DNA of 64,000 bases from positions 151,100,293 to 151,164,292 of the forward strand of contig NC_064819.1 of assembly GCF_024166365.1 (NCBI RefSeq). Reading direction: 5' to 3'. This document shows, in pieces, positions 47,492 to 57,315 of this stretch. Both the position numbers and the translations under genes were made by a program. The DNA is from Elephas maximus indicus. Lineage: Eukaryota > Chordata > Mammalia > Proboscidea > Elephantidae. The notes beneath the pieces were generated by a model. The model was not told the origin of the DNA and ran no database searches. It worked only from the letters and a program-made list of their open reading frames with translations. Each line of letters starts with the position of its first letter. Positions within the stretch are counted from its first letter, which is position 1.

Positions 47492-48224
47492 ATCTGTAAA
47501 CTACTGAGAGAAATCGTAGTAACAGATTAAAGTGTCCTCCTGCTGTCGTTTCCCAATTCCTAACAGTTTTTCCCATTATATGTTTTGATACATTATTATT
47601 CAGCACATAAAAAATTCATGTCTTGATTTACCACTTTAACATTTTACACTGATTTTATTCGTTATTAATATAAAATGACCATTTTTGTTCTATTTTAGGC
47701 TACTTTGTTATTCTGCTTTGTTTTACTTGTAGTTACTTCCCTGCTTTTTTGTTTGCATTTCCATAACCTTGTCTACCATTTTACCATGATTACTTTTACT
47801 GCATAATTACTTTCTTTTGATAAAATTATAAATCCATATTTGCTTTAAAAAAAAACTGAATGAACTATGATTAGAAGGACAGTTCCTTTGCATGAAAAAA
47901 GAATTTCCTTTCTAAGCTATCAGTTAACATTAAAACTTGATGGTAGAATACTAGCAGCCTCTCAGTGAGTTCAGGAATAAAATGTATATTTTCACAATCA
48001 TTATTTCACATAGTGGAAGTTCTAGCAGGTGCAGTATAATACCTAGCAGTAAATAACAAGAACTATGAAGGAAAGTAGAAAATCATGAGGCACAAAAAAC
48101 ATTTATTAAAGGAAGAGATGTATAGTGTTTCTGGATGGGAATTTCTTAATAGTTTAAAGATGTCATTTCTCCCCCAAATCAGCCTAGAAATTTGATTTTG
48201 TGTTAGTCAAAATACCAGTATAAC

Positions 48225-49146
48225 CTTTTTTTTTTAGTTAACTTTTATTGAGCTTCAAGTGAACGTTTACAAATCAAGTCAGACTCTCACATATAAGTTT
48301 ATATACACCTTACTCCATACTCCCACTTGCTCTCCCCCTAATGAGTCAGCCCTTCCAGTCTCTCCTTTCGTGACAATTTTGCAAGCTTCCAACTCACTCT
48401 ATCCTTCCATCTCCCCTCCAGACAGGAGATGCCAACACAGTCTCAAGTGTCCACCTGATATAATTAGCTCACTCTTCATCAGCATCTCTCTTCCACCCAC
48501 AGTCCAGTTCCTTTCATGTCTGATGACTTGTCTTCGGGGATGGTTCCTGTCCTGTGCCAACAGAAGGTTTGGGGACCATGACCGCCGGGATTCCTCTAGT
48601 CTCAGGCAGACCATTAAGTATGGTCTTTTTATGCGAATTTGGGATCTGCATCCCACTGATTTCCTGCTCCCTCAGGGGTTCTCTGTTGTGCTCTCTGTCA
48701 GGGCAGTCATTGATTGTGGCCGGGCACCAACTAGTTCTTCTGGTCTCAGGATGATGTAGGTCTCTGGTTCATGTGGCCCTTTCTGTCTCTTGGGCTCTTA
48801 GTTGTCGTGTGACCTTGTTGTTCTTCATTCCCCTTTGCTCCAGGTGGGTTGAGACCAATTGATGCATCTTAGATGGCCGCTTGTTAGCATTTAAGACCCC
48901 AGACGCCACATTTCAAAGTGGGATGCAGAATGTTTTCATAATAGAATTATTTTGCCAATTGACTTAGAAGCCTCCTTAAACCATGGTCCCCAAACCCCCG
49001 CCATTGCTCCGCTGACCTTTGAAGCCTTCAGTTTATTTCGGAAACTTCTTTGCTTTTGGTCCAGTCCAGTTTAGCTGACCTTCCATGTATTGAGTATTGT
49101 CCATCCCTTCACCTAAAGCAGTTCTTATCTACTAATTAATCAGTAT
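48225..49146 (-). mobile_element. Noncoding poly(A)-tailed retroposon, 922 bp, with 10-bp target duplication
   Basis: Minus-strand insertion bounded by perfect direct repeats CCAGTATAAC (48215-48224 and 49147-49156). It begins with a T-run, the complement of a poly(A) tail, then the conserved 3' motif seen in the copies at 410-1068 and 51266-51918. No ORF is convincing; the 166-codon plus-strand frame at 48259-48759 lies across the antisense of the element and has no known domain. It is either an L1 3' UTR piece or a distinct nonautonomous family. Confidence 0.85.
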
Positions 49147-49289
49147 CCAGTATAACTATTTTTGAAAATGTGGCAAAATTATCGTAAAATTAACTTGTAA
49201 GAATAGCCTAAGATTTTTTGAAAAAGAAACACAGTGTTTGGTGATGATGAGGCGAAGACCTGGATGTATTCAGCGTTAAAATGTACCAC

Positions 49290-49672
49290 AAAGCTACAGT
49301 TCAATGAATAAAAAAGACTGAAAAAGAATTGATGCCTTTGAATTATTGTGTTGGCAAAGAATATTGAATATACCATTGACTGCCAGAGGAAAAAACAAAT
49401 CTGTCTCAGAAGAAGTACAGCTAGAATGCTCCTTAGAAGGGAGGATGGCGAGACTTCATCTCACTTACTTGCAACATGGGGACTAATCCCTGGAGAAGGG
49501 TATCATGCTTAGTAAAGTAGAAGGTCAGCAAAAAAGAGGAAGACCCTCAGTGAGATGGTTTGACACAGTAGCTGCAGCAATGGGCTCAAACATAGCAAGG
49601 GTTGGGCAGTGTTTTGTTCTGTTGTACTTAGTGTCGCTGTGAGTCAGAATTGACTCAGCAGCACCTAACAAT
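49290..49672 (+). mobile_element. RTE-clade LINE, 3' fragment
   Basis: Plus-strand 3' end from AGACTGAAAAAGAATTGATG to AGCAGCACCTAACAATAACA. Parallel to the pieces at 32.2 and 39.8 kb. It lies in ORC3 intron 2. Confidence 0.87.
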
Positions 49673-49788
49673 AACAGCTATAGTAATTAAAACAATTCAG
49701 GACAGATATAGGAATAGAGTTGGATTCACGAGAACAAAAGAAGAAGTTCAAAAATTGTTCCAAGTATATATGAGTATTTAAGGGCATC

Positions 49789-49958
49789 TCAGAAACCCTA
49801 GTGGTGTAGTAGTTAAGAGCTATAGCTACTAACGAAAGGGTTGCAGTTTGAATCCACCAAGGCACTCCTTGGAAACCCTATGGGGCAGTTCTGCTCTGTC
49901 CTTTATGGTCGCTATGAGTCGGAATCAACTTGACAGCAACAGGTTTGGTTTTTTTGGA
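49789..49958 (+). mobile_element. Afrotherian tRNA-derived SINE
   Basis: Plus-strand short variant: AGAAACCCTAGTGGTGTAGT, a B-box-like GCAGTTTGAATCC, TGGGGCAGTTCTGCTCTGTC and a tail CAACAGGTTTGGTTTTTTTG. Confidence 0.9.
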
Positions 49959-50014
49959 AGACCATCTTAAATCAGTGTGAGAAAGGATAGAATATTCAGT
50001 ATGTCAGTTTTTTT

Positions 50015-50242
50015 TCAAACTGAAGGTCATAACCCATGTGTGACTCATGAAGTCAATTTAGTGCGTCATGGTGGCATTTAAAAATATGTATATAGAATAG
50101 AATAGAATACGTTTGCTATCATGTGTTATAGGTGAGTATTGTTTTGTGGTATTTTTCATTTAATACCTTATATGTATGTATATTGGCTTATGATGCATTC
50201 CTTAATGTGGCTCATGATTTGAAAGCTTAAAAACCACTGCAG
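50015..50242. repeat. hAT-Charlie-like nonautonomous DNA transposon
   Basis: The block CATAACCCATGTGTGACTCA, a following TGAAGTCAATTTAGTGCGTC and a right end with AAAAACCACTG resemble an old hAT-type repeat found in mammals. An AGAAT tandem run lies near 50090-50108. Confidence 0.5.
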
Positions 50243-50296
50243 TAAATAGTATTTGGACAAATGGCTAATGATTTTGAAAGGACTAAAATTATAGAG

Positions 50297-50339
50297 ACCC
50301 AAACCAAAAAAACAAACCTGTTGCTGTCTAGTCAATTCA
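50297..50339 (-). mobile_element. SINE 3' tail fragment
   Basis: The tail complement ACCCAAACCAAAAAAACAAA followed by CCTGTTGCTGTCTAGTCAAT is the 3' end of the SINE; the rest is missing. Confidence 0.7.
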
Positions 50340-50655
50340 GTAGAAGACTGGGCTCAAAGACAAGATTGTAGTAGTAGTAATCATATTTATTAAAGGAGAG
50401 TTCAAAGCAAAGAATATGAGGTATACTAGATTATGGAATAAAAACAAATAATGAAAACACCATAATATTAAATGTATATTCTTTAAGCCAAAAATATTAA
50501 ATAAAAACTGCTAGAAATTCAAAGAGCAAATGACAGAAATACATTTATAAAAAGAAAAAGTCATTTTTAATTGTAAAAATATAATATTGTAAAAATATAA
50601 GCTATATAAATAAAATTAGATACAAAGGATATTGACATTACCTATCCCCATACAT

Positions 50656-50815
50656 GGAGCCCTGGTGGCACAGTGGTTAAAAGAGTTCGACTGCTAACCA
50701 AAAGGTCAGGAGTTCGAATCCACTGCTCGCTCCTTGGAAACCCTATAGGGCAGTTCTACTCTGTCCTCTAGGGTTACTATGATTCAAAATCAACTGCAAC
50801 AAGTTTTCGTTTTTA
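50656..50815 (+). mobile_element. Afrotherian tRNA-derived SINE
   Basis: Plus-strand short variant with a complete head GGAGCCCTGGTGGCACAGTG, the B box AGTTCGAATCC, and a short tail CAACAAGTTTTCGTTTTTA. Confidence 0.92.
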
Positions 50816-50930
50816 TCCGCATATATTTATTTTTCCATATATACAAAAATAATTCAACTCCATCATTTATTGTATGACTTTGCACAGAGATTTTCTTTTA
50901 CGATATAAAAATAACTTTTTTCTCCCCCCT

Positions 50931-51232
50931 CCTTTTTTTATTGTACTTTAGATGAAGGTTTACAGAGCAAATTAGCTTCTCATTAAACAATTAGTACACA
51001 TATTGCATGTACCAAGCCCATGACATGTCAATACTCTCTCCTTCTTGACCCTGGATTCCCCATTACCAGCTTTCTTGTCCCCTGCTGCCTTCTTGCCCTT
51101 GGGCTAAATGGTGTGCCCATTTAGTCTCATTTTGGTTTATAGACCTGTCTAATCTTTGGCTAAAGGGTGAACCTCAGGAGTGACTTCAGTACTGAGTTAA
51201 AAGGGTGTCTGGGGACCATACTCCCAGGGTCA
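50931..51232 (-). mobile_element. Noncoding poly(A)-tailed retroposon, second subfamily
   Basis: Minus-strand about 300-bp piece that begins with a T-run and TTATTGTACTTTAGATGAAG. That 3' end is similar to, but distinct from, the motif of the 48.2-kb family (TTATTGAGCTTCAAGTGAAC). It lies 30-40 bp from a plus-strand copy of the other subfamily. Confidence 0.7.
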
Positions 51233-51265
51233 TATAATATAAAATTAAGTTAAAAAAAAAACTGA

Positions 51266-51918
51266 TTCTTAATTGGTCTCAACCCACCTGGATCAAAGGA
51301 GAATGAAGAACCACAAGGACACAAGGTAATTACAAGCCCAAGAGACAGAAAGGGCCACATGAACCAGAGACTACATCATCCTGAGACCAGAGGAACTAGA
51401 TGGTGCCCGGCTACAACCGATGACTGCCCTGACAGGGAACACAACAGAGAACCCCGGAGGGAGCAGGGGAGCAGTGGGATGCAGACCCCAAATTCTCATA
51501 AAAAGACCAGACTTAATGGTCTGACTGAGACTGGAAGGACCCCGGTGGTCATGGCCCCAAACCTTCTGTTGGCCCAGGACAGGAACCATTCCCGAAGCCA
51601 ACTCTTCAGTCATGGATTGGACTGGACAATGGGTCAGAGAGGGATGCTGGTGAGGAGTGAGCTTCTTGGATCAGGTGGACACTTGAGAGTATGTTGGCAT
51701 CTCCTGCCTGGAGGGTAGATGAGAGGATAGAGGGGGTTAGAAGCTGGCAAAATGGACACAAAAAGAGAGAGTGGAGGAAGAGAGCTGGCTGTCTCATTAG
51801 GGGGAGAGTAATTGGGAGTATGTACCAAGGTGCATATAAGTTTTTATGTGAGAGACTGGCTTGATTTGTAAACTTTCACTTAAAGCATGATAAAAATTAT
51901 TTTTTAAAAAAAACTTTT
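51266..51918 (+). mobile_element. Noncoding poly(A)-tailed retroposon, 5'-truncated copy
   Basis: Plus-strand copy that matches 410-1068 and the complement of 48225-48860. It ends with CACTTAAAGCATGATAAAAA and an A-rich tail about 20 bp upstream of the ORC3 exon 3 acceptor. A 119-codon frame (51359-51718) crosses it but shows no domain. Confidence 0.8.
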
Positions 51919-51938
51919 TCTTATTTCTTTGTTTTTAG

Positions 51939-52036
51939 AGGACTATTTTAATAGAGGGAAAAATGTGTCTGAAGACAGTAAGCTCCGATTTGAAACTTAT
52001 CAGCTGATATGGCAAAAGATGAAATCTGAAACTGAG
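51939..52036 (+). CDS. ORC3: ORC3 exon 3 (residues 27-59)
   Basis: The 98-bp exon completes the split glutamate codon and encodes [19 protein letters not shown] then [14 protein letters not shown]. The acceptor is GTTTTTAG, with a T-rich tract that follows the A-rich tail of the retroposon at 51266-51918. The donor is GAG|GTGACC. It leaves in phase 0. Confidence 0.95.
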
Positions 52037-53151
52037 GTGACCACTTCTTTTAATAACCTAACATTTCTCTAATACCATAAATCTCATATTTGGTGCTTTC
52101 CAACTTCCTTTCCAATTCACAAGAATATTGATAAAATGCAGGAAATATTGGTTAAGCATAATTTGTAAATCTAAAAAAAAACCTCATGTTCTAAATATTA
52201 AGCATTTTTCATATACTGGCATACATGTTTACTATGATAACTGCTAAGGCAAGGAGACTTTTACATATTTTCACAGCTTTTAAATGGTGGCACTTTACTT
52301 ATCCACTCAGTTAAACAAGTAAGAAATAAAGCTATTTCTAAGCTCTTTTATGTCCTCAGCCTCATACCCAGTTACTGTGTTCTTTATATTCCATATTTCT
52401 AAGCTCTTTTATGCCCTCAGCCTCATACCCAGTTACTGTGTTCTTTATATTCCAATTCAAACATTTCTTCACTTGAGCAAATTGATATCCCCAGGGCCAG
52501 TATTTCGAGCAGACTTACACTGTTTGGTCAACACAGTGTTGTATTTTTTGTTTTTAAATGCCTTTGGGAGGGATGTGTATTTTCCAGTTTACTACTACTT
52601 GCCGCCACTCTTTCTTGCTTTATACTTAGTGGTTAATTTCCAGGAAAATGATGGGAAGATTTGTTTGTTTATTTAACTCTTTATTCCTCATTCATGTGTT
52701 CCATGTGGCCCTTGAAGGTTATTTGAGTTTGTGGTTTCCATTCTGCTGTCCATTTAAGACTTGGCCCAAGTATATCACCTCCTCACCTTAAGTTAGTCCT
52801 TCTCTTTGCACCTATATTATCATAGCACTCTGCACACTGTATTTTAATTGTAAGTATTCTTGCCTAATATGCCCACTTTTTTAGGGTAGAAACTACCTTT
52901 CATTTGTGAGGTAGTTAGTAAATGTCTGTTGAATGAATAAATGAATAAATAAGAGGTATTCCTTAATGGGGGAGTCCAAAACAGTAATCACTAGAGATCT
53001 AAGGAAAAAATGTTTTTTTTATTTCATCCATCTAATAATCATTTTACGTGGAGTCCTTGGAATTGAATCTGTGACAGTTTTCTTTCCAAAACCAGAAAGG
53101 ATGTGTCAGATTACTACTGATAACTCATAGAGCTTGGTGTTTTCCTTATAG
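52037..53151. other. ORC3 intron 3
   Basis: About 1.1 kb of AT-rich intron. The only structure is a 61-bp tandem duplication (52334-52454) and an AAATG-type run near 52928-52950. Confidence 0.7.
52334..52454. repeat. 61-bp tandem duplication
   Basis: Two head-to-tail copies, 52334-52394 and 52395-52454, start with ATTTCTAAGCTCTTTTATG and share the CTCATACCCAGTTACTGTG block. I see one base difference (GTCCTC against GCCCTC), so the duplication is likely recent. Confidence 0.93.
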
Positions 53152-53296
53152 CAATTGCAAGAGGAATTAAATAAAAACCTGTTTGACAGTCTAATTGAAT
53201 TTCTGCAAAAGTCTCATTCTGGATTCCAGAAGAATTCAACAGACTGGAGCTGTCAAATAAGACTCAGAGAAATTCCTACTGCTGCTCTTGTTCTAG
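53152..53296 (+). CDS. ORC3: ORC3 exon 4 (residues 60-108)
   Basis: The 145-bp exon encodes [20 protein letters not shown], then [20 protein letters not shown] and IPTAALVLG. The acceptor is CCTTATAG and the donor CTAG|GTATGAG. It leads into the first strand of the AAA+-like fold. Confidence 0.95.
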
Positions 53297-55639
53297 GTAT
53301 GAGTGTGTGTGCCCATGCATGTATATATTTTATTTTTTGATATTAGTGGTTGTTTTGCTGTTGGGAATAGTGAGGAACAACCTCTTCTGACTTGTAGAAT
53401 TTAAACCAATTATAGTTTGCTGTGCATACCCTCAAAACCAATGAAAGTTCTTAATACTAAGACTATCGGCAAATTAAAAGAAATGGATCCAGGGTTAGCT
53501 CATGCTTTCCTCAATTTTTTGTTAATTTTCAGAAAATGATGGAGAAAACATTTGTTTATTTTTCTCTTTAATTCCTTAAACATAGCATGAGGATATATGA
53601 GATTTGGATTTGTTAATAAAGAAACCATCATTGTGTCAATAGGTCATATCTTGAGTGGAATTACTCTCTGACCTTAATTTTTATACTTGTTTTTTAATCT
53701 CTGGATCATTTTATTGTATTAACATTCATTGCCCAGAAAGGGATTTAGATAAGTTATATATAAATTGCTTTGAGATTGTGGGTTGTAAACTTCTTAGGTA
53801 CTTAAATAACTGTTATTATTATTCCATCTTTACCGTATATTTGGAATGCAGGATAGTGGAAAAAAATTTTTTTTAAATATTAGCAAATTTTTTTCATTCC
53901 TTTTAAAAAGAAATTTGAATATGTATGGATTCCAACCATACTCTCCACTTCCAATTCGTTATCATTCGGGGTTTACTGTACTAGTGAGCTCTGAGGCAAG
54001 AAACTAATTCTGTTTTAATACCATGTCTAGTACTGTTTATTATCTACGTCGTATTCCTAATATTCAGGGCAATACTTCTCAAACTTCAATGTATCTACAA
54101 ATAACCTGGGGATCTTGTTAAAATGCAGATTTTCATTAGTAGGTCTAGGGTAGGATCTGAAATTCTTTTTTTCTAACAGGCTTTGAGTTGTTGCCCAAAT
54201 TGCTGGTCCTTAGACCACATTTTGAGAGCAAGACACAGGAGATGATTTTTATGCTATTGTCCAGCTTTACTGTGTGGCCTGCCATCTGATTTCAAAAACT
54301 TCTTCCATTTATGGATGAGAGAAGGAGGCCCAGTGATGACCCACTTGTACTGTTGGGTGCTTTCTCTACTGCCAGGTTACAACAAATGGAGGTGAAGGGG
54401 AGGGGACACAATCGAGAGGGATGGCCTGATATGTGGTTGTGAGAGCACTGTCGGTATAAGAGTGGCAGGTAGTATTTTCTAAAGAAAGTTTAAATCCCGG
54501 TCCTGCCTATGGCCAAAAGGAGAAGAGGTCCAAGGAGAATATTTTTCAAGTTGAAGACGTATATTGTTTGTAATATACAAGTCCGTTGTCTTAAGGAGCA
54601 TAATGTTAAATAGCGGATAATGTCTGTCGGTGAAAGCCAGTGTTTTACTGAACTCCCAAATAGGTTCAGAGCTGCAGCATTACAATCATAGACCATAATG
54701 TATGCTAGGAAGATAGTTTTGATACTGTATTTAAAAAAGTCTGTACTCAAAGAATGCTTAAGCACAGTTGCACATTATCTGATTTTGAAAAAATATATGT
54801 TTAAAAAACAGCCTGCCAACATTTTTATTTGTTCTCTCTCCTGAAAAAAATAAAGTTGCTTATTTCTGGTGTGGATGATTCAGAACCTGCTGTCTTTCTG
54901 TCAGGCAGTGGAAATTTTACAGTAGCAAGTCTTAAGCAGTTTCATGGTGTCTGCTGCTTGGCACCTGCCTGAGCATCAAAATACTTTCTGGAAATCATAA
55001 ATTGTTACTTGAGAGAGGGTTTCAGTTCACAGAATCTTTTCCAAAGAGTAGTGGGAAAATGTCCACTCCACTCTGATGACTGTATGCAGAGCACTAAAAC
55101 CCTGACTTGTGGACATGAGAACCATGGGTTTGGTGAATACCAAAAGAATTCATAGTTTTAATTTGTTTTTAGGCTCTTCCCTCAGAAATCAGCTCAGTGT
55201 ACATTTTACCTATTGTATCCAGTGCTGTGATGATTAATGGTTGAATTCTCAGTTGTTAAGCAGGCTAAGTCAGGGTCATAGTAAGGCTTGGATTCATAAC
55301 CCCTTATTTTCAAATCAGTGTTTTAAAGAGCTCTTTATTTATTTGGCAAAATAATGAAATTACTCTTAAGACATTTTCAAGAGTCAAATATATATCCCTG
55401 GTGATTTTTTTGAAACAAGAAATGTACTAAATATCTTCCCGAACAAATAAGTATAGTTTATGCATCTAGATATTTATTGTTATTGGATATCTCTTTATGT
55501 AGTAGATTTTCCTGGTTGCTGTTATTAATCATGTTTTTGAAATGTCTTTACTTGGTAGTTTACTTGACATGTTAAATGTCTTGTTGTCTAATTATTATTA
55601 ATAAAAATGATTATTCAGTATTGATATATTATCCCATAG
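53297..55639. other. ORC3 intron 4
   Basis: About 2.3 kb. A MER5A-like relic lies at 54065-54240; nothing else was recognised. The minus-strand ORF at 54490-54765 has no domain. Confidence 0.6.
54065..54240. repeat. MER5A-like DNA transposon relic
   Basis: The order TACTTCTCAAACTTCAATG, ACCTGGGGATCTTGTTAAAA, TAGGTCTAGGGTAGG and GACCACATTTTGAGAGC is that of the MER5A nonautonomous hAT-Charlie element. Confidence 0.75.
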
Positions 55640-55744
55640 GTGTGAATGTAACAGATCATGATTTAACATTTAGAAGTCTAACAGAGGCCCTTCAGAAAAA
55701 TGTCACACCGTATGTAGTTTCATTGCAAGCTAAAGATTGTCCAG
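55640..55744 (+). CDS. ORC3: ORC3 exon 5 (residues 108-143)
   Basis: The 105-bp exon encodes [20 protein letters not shown] then [15 protein letters not shown]. It falls where an AAA+ protein would have its Walker A loop; no GKT/S motif is present, in keeping with ORC3 being an inactive AAA+-like subunit. The acceptor is TCCCATAG and the donor CCAG|GTAAAG. Confidence 0.95.
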
Positions 55745-55795
55745 GTAAAGAATAAATGTTATAATAACCTTGGAGAAATGTTACAGATTTCTACC

Positions 55796-55826
55796 TTCTC
55801 TCTCTCTCTCTCTTTCTTTCTTTATC
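55796..55826. repeat. (TC)n microsatellite
   Basis: About 20 bp of CT repeats followed by TTTC units. It lies about 50 bp after exon 5. Confidence 0.9.
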
Positions 55827-56236
55827 CCTTTTTATTTGTGAGAAGAGCACAGTGCTACAATTTTGACAGAGTGAGGTTTAGTGCCTCCCCGAGTAACCCT
55901 GACTGTTGCAGAGCTCTTTACTACCTTTTACTTCCTTTGTTCTCGCCCCACTCCTGCTATACCACCTTCACTGTCAGTATTAGTCCAGGCATTTAAAAGA
56001 TGTATTCTTAATCTAATGAAACTTTTAATAACTAGAAAGGTTTGGGGAGCTGAGAATTGGGAAATTGGGAGCTTTTATTTCGCCCAGCAGAGAGTAAACT
56101 ACATGGCCTCATATTTGCAGTCCCAAATCATCTTATTGTCCCAATTTGAAAGGTCACCAAGCTAAATATATTCCATGGGCAGAGCTAATCTTGTGTACCT
56201 GAAGCCATCAAATCACAAAGGATGTGGACACTAATA

Positions 56237-56717
56237 CAGGTAGTTCCCAACTTACTATGGGGCTCTGTTCTGCCTACTCCGTTGTAAGTTGGTTCTGACA
56301 TGTTGAATACCTCTTTTTTTTAGTTTTCATTATTATTGCCTTTATTTTCAGTATTTTTATAAGTCTGATCATTGAACACCTGCAAGTGAACATGTGGGAA
56401 TGATCCCCCACCCCCTCTACCCTGTTGCCTTCGAGTCGATTCCGACTCATAGCAACCCTATAGGACAGAGTAAAACTGCCCCATAGCGTTTCCAGGGAGC
56501 ACCTGGTGGATTCGAACTGCCGACCTTTAGGTTAGTAGCCGTAGCACTTAACCACTATGCCACCAGGGTTTCTGTGAGAATGATAATATCAGCAAATTGC
56601 ATGCTGCAACATTGTATGTAGTACATATTACTAACAAAAAGATGTACAAAAACAAAGCAAACTGTTGTAAGTGCTGTTTGTCATAACTCATATACGTCAT
56701 AAGTCGAGGACTACCTG
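56237..56717. mobile_element. Tc1/mariner-like MITE with TA target site, split by SINE
   Basis: The left end CAGGTAGTTCCCAACTTAC and the complement of the right end, CAGGTAGTCCTCGACTTA, form terminal inverted repeats. TA dinucleotides flank both (56235-56236, 56718-56719). Without the nested SINE it is about 300 bp. No transposase is present. The TIRs resemble a Tigger/mariner-type mammalian repeat. Confidence 0.75.
56405..56573 (-). mobile_element. Afrotherian SINE nested in the MITE, with target duplication
   Basis: Minus-strand short-variant SINE between GTGGGAATGAT (56394-56404) and GTGAGAATGAT (56574-56584). It has ACTCATAGCAACCCTATAGG and the head complement CCACTATGCCACCAGGG. The A-rich tail is replaced by a C-rich run at the left. 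Confidence 0.9.
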
Positions 56718-57163
56718 TACTGTAAAATGTGTTTGGATTTGGACTGATATAAGGGATTTATGTGCTTATATTACTTTCATATTTAAAAACTGATTGGAAT
56801 TAAGGAAAAGCACTTAGGGCATCCTTGAAGATGACTATAAGGAAGACTTGTAATCAGTAAAATAATTTATGTAAATAACACTTTTGATGTTTTTTAGAGA
56901 CTTTGAAAATAACTTAGTTTTCATGTTTACACTTAGGGAATACTTTTGTTATAGATAATACATATAACCTTTGGCCTAGTCTTGGTATGAATTAATGAAA
57001 TTTTATATATTAAGGAGAGCATTAATAGTTCATATGTTAAATGTTATGTCAGTTATATTGATGAGGAGTGTAGAAAAACATTCTGCTCAGATAATATACA
57101 ACCAAGAATTTTCAGGGCCTTCCAATATGTTTTAAGAGGCAGCAAGCTTTTTCTATTTTGCAG

Positions 57164-57315
57164 ATATGAAGCATTTTTTGCAAAAGCTGATCTCACAGTT
57201 GATGGATTGTTGTGTAGATGTAGAATCCAGAGAGGAGGAGAGTATGCAGGCCACTCAGAAAAAGACATATTGTTCAATGGGTTTCCTTTCCAGTTGGTAT
57301 ATGAACGTTACACAG
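57164..57315 (+). CDS. ORC3: ORC3 exon 6 (residues 143-193)
   Basis: The 152-bp exon encodes [19 protein letters not shown], then [20 protein letters not shown] and [12 protein letters not shown]. The acceptor is TATTTTGCAG and the donor ACAG|GTAAACG. It leaves in phase 0. The middle part ([11 protein letters not shown]) is polar and probably a surface loop. Confidence 0.95.

Larger units (their letters stand above)
39279..51938. other. ORC3 intron 2 (12.7 kb, repeat-rich)
   Basis: The largest ORC3 intron here. It holds four long or short RTE copies plus one near 49.3 kb, SINEs, L1 3' ends, MER5A-like pieces, an MIR and the noncoding retroposons at 48.2 and 51 kb. Stretches with nothing recognised: 42236-42834, 43096-43459, 47492-48214, 50340-50655. 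Phases of exons 2 and 3 match across it, so no exon need be missing. Confidence 0.65.
55745..57163. other. ORC3 intron 5
   Basis: Contents: a TC-repeat (55796-55826) and a Tc1/mariner-like element with a nested SINE (56237-56717). The rest shows nothing recognised. Confidence 0.65.

Noticed and set aside
48259..48759. A 166-codon plus-strand ORF
   Set aside because: It lies antisense across the noncoding retroposon, whose other copies have different broken frames, and it contains no known domain.
50656..50720. tRNA-like sequences in SINE heads (A and B boxes)
   Set aside because: They are followed by the SINE body and RTE-like tail, recur many times and do not form a complete cloverleaf, so they are not tRNA genes.
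51359..51718. A 119-codon plus-strand ORF just before ORC3 exon 3
   Set aside because: It is inside a retroposon copy, and the same region in the copy at 410-1068 is broken.
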